The position numbers and the translations under genes were made by a program. From positions 3,332,501 to 3,396,500 of the forward strand of contig NZ_CP084061.1 in the NCBI RefSeq assembly GCF_020215665.1: a stretch of 64,000 bases of DNA, in the 5' to 3' direction. Source of the DNA: Blautia parvula. Lineage in GTDB: Bacteria > Bacillota > Clostridia > Lachnospirales > Lachnospiraceae. The notes beneath the pieces are model-generated. The model saw only the letters and a program-made list of their open reading frames with translations. It had not been told where the DNA came from and made no database searches. This document shows, in pieces, positions 18,297-23,204 of the stretch (the first letter of the stretch is position 1; each line of letters starts with the position of its first letter).

Positions 18297-18451
18297 ATAT
18301 TTCACATCCCATCTTATGATATAGTATTTACTTCAGTCCCCATTCTGGGTTTGGAATACAGACCCAGTCAGTTTCCGCGGTTCTGCTCCCACATATTGCG
18401 GCTGGGAGCCTCCACGCATATTTCGGCGAATAAATTTACTCACCTGCATCC

Positions 18452-18480
18452 ATTATAGCTTATTTTATTTTGTACCACAA
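18452..18480 (-). promoter_or_regulatory. Promoter of the pfk-dnaX-ybaB-recR-lacI string
   Basis: On the minus strand TTGTGG (18475-18480), 17 bp, then TATAAT (18452-18457). The -35 overlaps the last codons of the preceding small gene. The start site near 18445 leaves a leader of about 150 nt. The leader holds two hairpins: GCTCCCA/TGGGAGC and CTGGGT/ACCCAG. Confidence 0.75.
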
Positions 18481-18932
18481 CTTAAAATTTTCTTTTCGGA
18501 AAATGCGGGAAAGGCCGAACAGAAGGTATCCCCTGCATTTTTCACTGTAAGCTGAAAAACCATATGTTCGCCCGGCTGCAGCACTCCAAGCTTTAAGGGC
18601 GTCCCGGAGGCCCTGCCGCTGTCGTACGGATCACCGGCCTTTGTCAGTTCCCACGTAATCTCCTCCGGTGCCTGTATGGTAAGATAGTATGCCTCTTCCT
18701 CCGCCCCGGTATTCCGGATGGAAAACACCTGGCTTCGCTCCTCGTCCGGCTCCATATCTTCAAAAGACAGGAAAGGCCGCTCTGTGATGACAAATTCGGG
18801 CTGGGCGGTATCTATCTTTTCTGTTTCATTTTCCATCCGGCCGGTTTCCGGAAGGTTTTCTGCGGCTGTACTGTATGTAAATCGGCTCACAGCGGCGCAC
18901 AGAAGCCATAAAATCATCATTTTTCTTTTCAT
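18465..18932 (-). CDS. Small secreted protein of unknown function
   Basis: 155 residues with a probable signal peptide (MKRKMMILWLLCAAV..., cleavage near residue 24) and a beta-sandwich-like body: QVFSIRNTGAEEEAYYLTI and KLGVLQPGEHMVFQLTVKNAGDT resemble the conserved edges of exported beta-sandwich domains. I do not recognise the family. The C-terminus may be altered: after an A4-G-A4 tract near 18485 an alternative frame ends with NFKLWYKIK and a stop only 8 nt beyond, which reads like a natural final strand. A GAGGAGG SD precedes the ATG. The leader upstream contains a promoter, a terminator and an SD-pairing segment. Confidence 0.65.
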   Translation of the reverse strand: MKRKMMILWLLCAAVSRFTYSTAAENLPETGRMENETEKIDTAQPEFVITERPFLSFEDMEPDEERSQVFSIRNTGAEEEAYYLTIQAPEEITWELTKAGDPYDSGRASGTPLKLGVLQPGEHMVFQLTVKNAGDTFCSAFPAFSEKKILSCGTK

Positions 18933-18952
18933 ATGCTTGTCCTCCTCTTATA

Positions 18953-18986
18953 TTTTATGCATAAGGAGGCACTTTATTGCATAAAA
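18953..18986 (-). promoter_or_regulatory. Leader hairpin near the SD of the small secreted protein
   Basis: TTTTATGCA (18953-18961) and TGCATAAAA (18978-18986) form a 9-bp perfect stem. On the minus-strand RNA its loop contains CCTCCTTA, which can instead pair with the TAAGAGGAGG that includes the gene's SD, giving two alternative structures between the terminator and the start codon. Confidence 0.5.
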
Positions 18987-18987
18987 A

Positions 18988-19020
18988 GAAAACGGACAGG
19001 TATGCGGCCTGTCCGTTTTC
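18988..19020 (-). terminator. Terminator in the leader of the small secreted protein gene
   Basis: A 13-bp perfect stem (GAAAACGGACAGG/CCTGTCCGTTTTC) with a 7-nt loop. On the minus strand it is followed by TTTTTAT. It lies between a strong minus-strand promoter and the downstream gene, so it either ends a roughly 80-nt small RNA or acts as an attenuator. Confidence 0.8.
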
Positions 19021-19068
19021 TTTCGTTGAGGAATTCAAATTACATTAACACATTTATGGTCGATATTT

Positions 19069-19097
19069 ATTATACTATACTCCTCTGCTTTTGTAAA
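19069..19097 (-). promoter_or_regulatory. Sigma-A promoter divergent from the SRP RNA gene
   Basis: Minus-strand TTTACA (19092-19097), 17 bp, TATAAT (19069-19074). It faces the terminator at 18988-19020, about 40 nt from the predicted start at about 19062. The SRP RNA promoter lies 50 bp away on the other strand. Confidence 0.75.
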
Positions 19098-19145
19098 GTA
19101 CAGAATCATTTTTTTCTCTCTTTTTTATTTCAGCTCTCTTTTTCA

Positions 19146-19174
19146 TTGACAAAACGTCTAAAAACCGATATACT
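19146..19174 (+). promoter_or_regulatory. Promoter of the SRP RNA gene
   Basis: Near-consensus TTGACA (19146-19151), 17-bp spacer, TATACT (19169-19174). The predicted start near 19181 coincides with the 5' end of the SRP RNA. Confidence 0.9.
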
Positions 19175-19181
19175 TTTAGAT

Positions 19182-19447
19182 ACCGTGCAGCCGGGGAGAT
19201 AGCGGTGCCCTGTACCTGCAATCCGCTACAGCAGGGGTGATGCCAAATCTGAGGGGCTTTCTTTGCGGAGCTGCCCTTTATAAGTGGCGCTGACGTCTGG
19301 GTCTTGCGCAACAGAACTCTATGAACCGTGTCAGGTCAGGAATGAAGCAGCACTAAGTAGAATCTTCTGTGTGCCGCGAGGGTGCCTGGGCCGAGTTAAC
19401 TGTAGAGGTAACGTCCGTGAAGGGGTTTCGAGGTGCGGCGCACGGTG
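19182..19447 (+). ncRNA. ffs: Signal recognition particle RNA (large, Firmicute type)
   Basis: About 266 nt. The S-domain core is recognisable (GTCAGGTCAGGAATGAAGCA at about 19328-19347), which binds Ffh, and the 5' part forms an Alu-type domain as in Bacillus and Clostridia. The ends pair (ACCGTGC at 19182 with GCACGGT at 19440-19446). It has a consensus promoter and is followed by a terminator shared with the dedA 5' region. Ends are inferred from pairing and promoter spacing. Confidence 0.9.
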
Positions 19448-19461
19448 AAAAAGAATAGAAT

Positions 19462-19516
19462 AACCTCCACTGTATCGTCATAAGATGAAAGAGACGATTG
19501 CAGCGGAGGTTTTTTT
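19462..19516 (+). terminator. SRP RNA terminator overlapping the dedA ribosome binding site
   Basis: AACCTCC (19462-19468) pairs with GGAGGTT (19505-19511), with inner pairs CTG/CAG and CGTC/GACG and a 13-nt loop, followed by a seven-T run. The GGAGG in the 3' arm is also the best SD for dedA, 8 nt before its ATG at 19518. Confidence 0.8.
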
Positions 19517-19517
19517 G

Positions 19518-20132
19518 ATGAGTTATTGGATGATGCATATAATGGATGCCTACGGGTATCTGGGGATAGCCCTCCTCATTCTGGTTGAGAACCTGTTCCC
19601 CCCTATTCCCTCCGAAGTCATACTGACCTTCGGCGGCTTTATGACTACATATACGAAGATGAACATTATCGGTGTTGTGCTCTCCTCCACTGTGGGCAGT
19701 GTGTTCGGAGCCATCCTTCTATACCAGATCGGCCACCTGGTCCCCCGGGAAAAGCTGGAATCTCTTCTGGAGGGCAGGATTGGGAAAATACTGCATTTTA
19801 AACCGGAAGATGTGGGGAGCGCCATGGAATGGTTTGACAGCAAGGGAAACTATACGGTTCTCTTCTGCCGCTTTATTCCCATTGTGCGAAGCCTGATCTC
19901 CATTCCCGCCGGAATGGCCCATATGAACCTGGGCACCTTTCTGTCCCTGACCACGATCGGGAGTTTTATCTGGAACCTGGTACTCGTCACCCTGGGAGCC
20001 ATCGCCGGAACCTCCTGGCAGAAGGCCGCCGAATGTCTCGGCACTTATACCCAGGTGGCCCGTGTCGTTATCCTGGTCTTCGCGCTGGTCGGTATTTTGG
20101 TTTACATAAAAAGGCGTTTCCTTCAGAAATGA
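19518..20132 (+). CDS. DedA family membrane protein
   Basis: 204-residue polytopic membrane protein of the DedA family (undecaprenyl-phosphate or phospholipid flippase-type envelope proteins). The family signature is present: ENLFPPIPSEVILTFGG near residues 24-40, FCRFIPIVRSLISIPAGMAHMN around 115-135, and FIWNLVLVTLGAIAG. I chose ATG 19518 because GGAGG lies 8 nt upstream and the upstream ATG at 19485 lies inside the terminator loop without an SD. It appears to be transcribed by read-through from the SRP RNA gene, with its SD in the terminator stem. Confidence 0.88.
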   Translation: MSYWMMHIMDAYGYLGIALLILVENLFPPIPSEVILTFGGFMTTYTKMNIIGVVLSSTVGSVFGAILLYQIGHLVPREKLESLLEGRIGKILHFKPEDVGSAMEWFDSKGNYTVLFCRFIPIVRSLISIPAGMAHMNLGTFLSLTTIGSFIWNLVLVTLGAIAGTSWQKAAECLGTYTQVARVVILVFALVGILVYIKRRFLQK

Positions 20133-20150
20133 GGGGAACGTTCTTTTTAT

Positions 20151-20284
20151 GTAACGATTCAGCCAGCTGAATCGTTACGGGTATTCGCCCATTAAAAATC
20201 GCTTCGCGATGGGGCAAATACCTGCCGCCACTACTCTTTTGCACGGTCAGCGCAGTAAATGCGCAGACCTGACTGAACAGTTAC
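20151..20284 (+). repeat. Structured interspersed repeat, copy 1 (134 bp)
   Basis: Starts GTAACGATTCAG and ends CTGAACAGTTAC, imperfect 12-bp terminal inverted repeats. Inside are three hairpins: a perfect 12-bp-arm palindrome at 20151-20178, a stem built from GGTATT...AATACC (about 20180-20222), and GGTC-GCGCA/TGCGC-GACC near 20250-20270. It is nearly identical to the inverse copy at 32361-32494. It lies between convergent dedA and the homocysteine methyltransferase gene. No ORF is supported. Confidence 0.85.
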
Positions 20285-20288
20285 CTTT

Positions 20289-21146
20289 TTATTTCAAAAT
20301 GTCAGCCAATCTCCTGATATATTCCGGTGTCGTTCCGCAGCAGCCGCCCACAATATTCGCGCCGGCTTCCACAAGCACCTTCATGTGCTCTGCAAATTCC
20401 CCGGCTCCCATGGAATAGACCGCATTACCTTTATCATCGATCACGGGCATTCCGGCGTTTGGCTTTACAATGACAGGAATGCTGACCTTTTCCCTTATAT
20501 TTTTCACTACGGAAACCAACTGGTCCGGGCCTGTGGAACAATTGATGCCGACAGCATCTGCGCCCATCTGTTCCAGTGTCTCCACTGCATCATAAATATT
20601 TCCGCCAAAGAATAAGCTGCCGTCAGACTCCACGGTCAGAGTGCACATAACCGGCAGTTCGCACACTGCGGCAGCGGCATCTATGACTGCCATCACTTCA
20701 TCCACACCCAGCATGGTTTCCGCAATGAGCAGATCCACGCCCGCATCCGCCAGGACAGCGATCTGCTCCCTGTACGCCTCAAACAAGATTTCATAGGGCA
20801 CATCCTGTTTGCCGGTGGTGGTCAGGTCGCCTGCAATGTAACACGCATCCCCGACTGCATCCCTGGAAATGCGCACAAGTCCCCGATTCAATTCCTCAAC
20901 CTTATCCTCCAGCCCATGATTGGCAAGACTTATTCTGTTCGCTGAAAATGTGGAGGCGTAGACAATTTTGGAACCCGCCTCACAATACTCCTTCTGCAGT
21001 TTCTGCAGCACCTGGGGGTTCTCGTAAACCCACTGTTCGGAGCAGACACCTCTGGGCATCCCTTCCTTCATGAGATTTGAGCCTGTGGCCCCGTCTAAAA
21101 GCAATGTTTTGGCCTGTACCAGTTCCCTAAATTCCTGTTTTGTCAT
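20289..21146 (-). CDS. Homocysteine S-methyltransferase family protein
   Basis: 285-residue TIM-barrel methyltransferase equal to the Hcy-binding module of MetH. The zinc ligands are visible: GINCS (about residue 200) and GGCCGTT (about 267-273). The N-terminal LLLDGATGSNL motif is typical. Being only this module, it may transfer methyl groups from S-methylmethionine or work with separate corrinoid proteins; the donor cannot be decided from sequence. It overlaps the 3' end of tadA by 20 bp, so translation is probably coupled. SD GGAG precedes the ATG. Confidence 0.88.
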   Translation of the reverse strand: MTKQEFRELVQAKTLLLDGATGSNLMKEGMPRGVCSEQWVYENPQVLQKLQKEYCEAGSKIVYASTFSANRISLANHGLEDKVEELNRGLVRISRDAVGDACYIAGDLTTTGKQDVPYEILFEAYREQIAVLADAGVDLLIAETMLGVDEVMAVIDAAAAVCELPVMCTLTVESDGSLFFGGNIYDAVETLEQMGADAVGINCSTGPDQLVSVVKNIREKVSIPVIVKPNAGMPVIDDKGNAVYSMGAGEFAEHMKVLVEAGANIVGGCCGTTPEYIRRLADILK

Positions 21147-21624
21147 GACATTTCTCCTTTGCTTTTGCTTTCTCTTTTCTCAATTCCCGGAAGAATCCGC
21201 TCAGCATATCACTGCACTCCGCTTCCAGCACGCCGCGTTCCACTTCTGCCTTATGGTTAAACCCCTCCATCTCCAGCAGGTTCAGGACAGAACCTGCACA
21301 CCCGGCCTTGGGGTTCATACTGCCGATGACCACTTTATCAATTCTGGCCTGTATGATGGCTCCTGCGCACATCTGACAGGGTTCCAGGGTGACATAGAGC
21401 GTGCATCCCTCAAGCCTCCAGTCCCCCAGCTTTTTGCTGGCTTTCCGGATGGCATTCATCTCTGCGTGGGAGGTGGTATTTTTATCTGTATTTCTTCGGT
21501 TATAGCCTCTGGCTATTATTTTCCCTTCATATACGATCACACAGCCAATGGGAACTTCCCTAAGGGCGTACGCTTTTTTCGCCTGCTTTATGGCTTCCTT
21601 CATAAACTTTTCCTGTGTATCCAT
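21127..21624 (-). CDS. tadA: tRNA adenosine(34) deaminase TadA
   Basis: About 165-residue deaminase making inosine at the wobble position of tRNA-Arg(ACG). Zinc-site motifs HAE (TTSHAEMNAIR) and PCxxC (LEPCQMCAG) are intact, with the catalytic Glu in HAE. I chose ATG at 21624 because GGAAGG/GGCGG lies within 8-12 nt upstream and the family normally starts with a short helix before KEAIKQAKKA; the longer reading adds 15 atypical residues. It overlaps the downstream methyltransferase gene. Confidence 0.92.
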   Translation of the reverse strand: MDTQEKFMKEAIKQAKKAYALREVPIGCVIVYEGKIIARGYNRRNTDKNTTSHAEMNAIRKASKKLGDWRLEGCTLYVTLEPCQMCAGAIIQARIDKVVIGSMNPKAGCAGSVLNLLEMEGFNHKAEVERGVLEAECSDMLSGFFRELRKEKAKAKEKCHDKTGI

Positions 21625-21762
21625 TTCACGATCCGCCTTCCTGTATGATTCCGTCCGCATTGCGGGCAACGGGCCCTGGCCGTTGTTTCTGAATTATACT
21701 ACACTCCGCTTTTGTAATGCAATAGCCAAGAACGGCCCAGTATAAAAGTCTTTCCCATTTCT

Positions 21763-21836
21763 TTCATAAATTCTTCAAAAATTTCAGAAAAGCTTTATTG
21801 TGCTGTCATAAATTCCTCACATTTCTTGGATATACT
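21763..21836 (+). promoter_or_regulatory. PhoB-box-like direct repeats and -10 of small RNA gene 1
   Basis: Half-sites TTCATA (21763) and TTCAAA (21774) are 11 bp apart; GTCATA (21805) and CTCACA (21816) are again 11 bp apart and 42 bp downstream. CTGTCATAAAT at 21803-21813 matches the first half and spacer of the classical Pho box. The last half-site ends 9 bp before the -10 TATACT (21831-21836), the spacing seen in PhoB-activated promoters, and there is no consensus -35. Binding by an OmpR/PhoB-family regulator is inferred. Confidence 0.6.
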
Positions 21837-21842
21837 GTAATT

Positions 21843-21960
21843 GTCAGCAAGGAGGACGGCAGCAGGAGCCGGACCTCACAAAAAAGCCAACTGACTTATT
21901 TATATAGATTTTTCTTTTCCCTCCCTCTTTTGCCGGTACTTCGCAGAGTACCGGCTTTTT
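21843..21960 (+). ncRNA. Unrecognised small RNA 1 of a tandem pair
   Basis: Predicted transcript of about 118 nt with no convincing ORF. GTCAG (21843-21847) can pair with CTGAC (21891-21895), closing a 5' domain. A segment shared with copy 2, AAGCCAACTGAC plus a U-rich stretch (21884-21920), follows, then a 9-bp perfect terminator stem GCCGGTACT/AGTACCGGC (21932-21955) with TTTTT. An AAGGAGG at 21849-21855 has no start codon nearby. I do not recognise the RNA family. Confidence 0.6.
21932..21960 (+). terminator. Terminator of small RNA 1
   Basis: Nine-base perfect stem GCCGGTACT/AGTACCGGC with loop TCGCAG and a T5 tail. Confidence 0.88.
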
Positions 21961-22042
21961 CCTGTCCGAAAAGAGTCTTTCGTTTCTTCTTCAGATTCTT
22001 TTTAAATATTTTTAAAATGCTTCAGAAAAGCTTTATATCCTT

Positions 22043-22074
22043 GTCACAGAATCCTCACATTTGCAGGTTATACT
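22043..22074 (+). promoter_or_regulatory. PhoB-box-like repeat and -10 of small RNA gene 2
   Basis: GTCACA (22043) and CTCACA (22054) are 11 bp apart and end 9 bp before TATACT (22069-22074), the same geometry as copy 1; the two -10 elements are exactly 238 bp apart, as are the flanking TTCAGAAAAGCTTTAT boxes. Confidence 0.58.
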
Positions 22075-22080
22075 TTAATT

Positions 22081-22217
22081 GTTGTTGAAGAAGACAGCAG
22101 CTGCATTACAGTGATATATGTGGCTGCCGGGCTTCGCCTAATAAAGCCAACTGACCTATTTACATAGATTTTTCTTTTCCCCCTCTTTTGCCGGTACTCG
22201 CCAAGGTACCGGCACTT
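22081..22217 (+). ncRNA. Unrecognised small RNA 2 of a tandem pair
   Basis: Predicted transcript of about 137 nt. The 5' domain differs from copy 1 and is 22 nt longer (GCAGC 22097-22101 pairs with GCTGC 22123-22127). The 3' segment AAGCCAACTGACCTATTTAC onward and the terminator are conserved. An 18-codon GTG-initiated frame exists but lacks an SD. The pattern of a divergent 5' domain and conserved 3' domain suggests two related regulators with a shared functional end. Confidence 0.58.
22190..22217 (+). terminator. Terminator of small RNA 2
   Basis: Stem GCCGGTAC/GTACCGGC (22190-22197 and 22206-22213) followed by ACTTTTC; weaker U tract than copy 1. Confidence 0.65.
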
Positions 22218-22238
22218 TTCAGCTGTTGGAAAAGGTAA

Positions 22239-22266
22239 ACAAAAAACCCGCTGGTTATGCGGGTTT
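22239..22266 (-). terminator. Terminator of tRNA-Ser
   Basis: Minus-strand stem AAACCCGC/GCGGGTTT with a 7-nt loop followed by TTTTTTG, just downstream of the tRNA 3' end. Confidence 0.85.
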
Positions 22267-22273
22267 AAGACAG

Positions 22274-22361
22274 CGGAGACGGTGGGATTCGAACCCACGT
22301 GCCGGTTACCCGGCAACTTGATTTCGAGTCAAGCTCGTTATGGCCGCTTCGATACGTCTCC
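22274..22361 (-). tRNA. tRNA-Ser (anticodon CGA)
   Basis: 88-nt class II tRNA. Acceptor GGAGACG pairs with CGTCTCC and the discriminator is G. The anticodon stem CTTGA/TCAAG holds the loop CTCGAAA, giving CGA for UCG codons. A variable arm (GCCGGGTAACCGGC) and a T-loop GTTCGAATC are present. CCA is not encoded. Confidence 0.95.
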
Positions 22362-22371
22362 ATACCTGTTC

Positions 22372-22400
22372 ATTATAAAGCCAGCCTGCTTTCCGGTCAA
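22372..22400 (-). promoter_or_regulatory. Promoter of tRNA-Ser
   Basis: Minus-strand TTGACC (22395-22400), 17 bp, TATAAT (22372-22377), with the start about 10 nt before the mature tRNA. Confidence 0.88.
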
Positions 22401-22508
22401 GTACAAATGTGAGTTTTCCCTGGTAAAAGCCCACTGTGTATAGTAAAATATAAAGTATCAGCAAAGGACTTACGGTCCTGCCCAAACGATACCTAAAGGG
22501 GGATTTTT

Positions 22509-23204
22509 ATGCCAATCAATGGTTTCAACAAAACAACGCTTCTGGATTACCCCGGCAAAATAGCTGCCACCATTTTTCTGGGAAGCTGCAATTTCAGGTG
22601 TCCCTTCTGCCATAACAGCGGGCTTGTCCTCTCACCCGGAGAACAGCCGGTCATTCCCACGGAGGATGTGCTTAAAGTTCTGAAAAAACGCCAGGGCATT
22701 CTGGAGGGGGTCTGCATCACAGGAGGAGAACCCACCCTGGACAAAGATATCTTCTGCCTTATAGACAGGATAAAGGAGCTTGGCTACCCGGTCAAGCTGG
22801 ATACCAACGGCTCTCATCCCTGGATCCTGAAAAAACTGATCAACAATAAGATGGTAGATATGGTCGCCATGGACATCAAATCCTCCAAAGAATCTTATGC
22901 CAGAGTTGCAGGCAGCAAGCATCTGGACTTAAAACCAATCTGTGAATCCGTGGATTTCCTTATGTCCGGCAGTGTCCCCTATGAATTCAGGACAACCGTA
23001 GTCAGGGAGCTGCATACCCAGGAAGATTTCCGCTCCATCGGAAACTGGCTTGCCGGGTGCAGCGCCTACTACCTCCAGGCCTATAAGGACTCCCCTGAAG
23101 TCATAAGGCCTGGATTCAGCAGTTATTCCAAAAGGGATTTGGATTATTTCTGTCTTATCCTGTCAAGAACGATTCCTGCGGTTTATATCCGGGGTATCGA
23201 TTAA
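22509..23204 (+). CDS. nrdG: Anaerobic ribonucleotide reductase activating protein (radical SAM)
   Basis: 231-residue radical SAM enzyme. The CNFRCPFCHN motif (about residues 26-35) supplies the 4Fe-4S cluster, and GGEPT (about 76-80) binds SAM. The N-terminal GFNKTTLLDYPGKIAATIF is typical of the NrdG2-like group in Clostridia, which generates the glycyl radical on anaerobic ribonucleotide reductase; a related pyruvate-formate-lyase-type activase is the alternative. No nrdD lies in the window. Its 3' end overlaps the antisense repeat-rich gene by 42 bp. SD GGGGGA is 5 nt from the ATG. Confidence 0.85.
   Translation: MPINGFNKTTLLDYPGKIAATIFLGSCNFRCPFCHNSGLVLSPGEQPVIPTEDVLKVLKKRQGILEGVCITGGEPTLDKDIFCLIDRIKELGYPVKLDTNGSHPWILKKLINNKMVDMVAMDIKSSKESYARVAGSKHLDLKPICESVDFLMSGSVPYEFRTTVVRELHTQEDFRSIGNWLAGCSAYYLQAYKDSPEVIRPGFSSYSKRDLDYFCLILSRTIPAVYIRGID

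Noticed and set aside
18977-19048. 23-codon plus-strand ORF (TTG start, AAGGAGG 7 nt upstream)
   Set aside because: No plus-strand promoter was found and the frame crosses the minus-strand terminator hairpin, so the SD match is probably chance.
21884-22168. Peptide ending KPTDLF in both small RNA modules
   Set aside because: The similarity (AAGCCAACTGAC...TAG) has no start codon with an SD in copy 1, so nucleotide conservation of the RNA is the simpler explanation.
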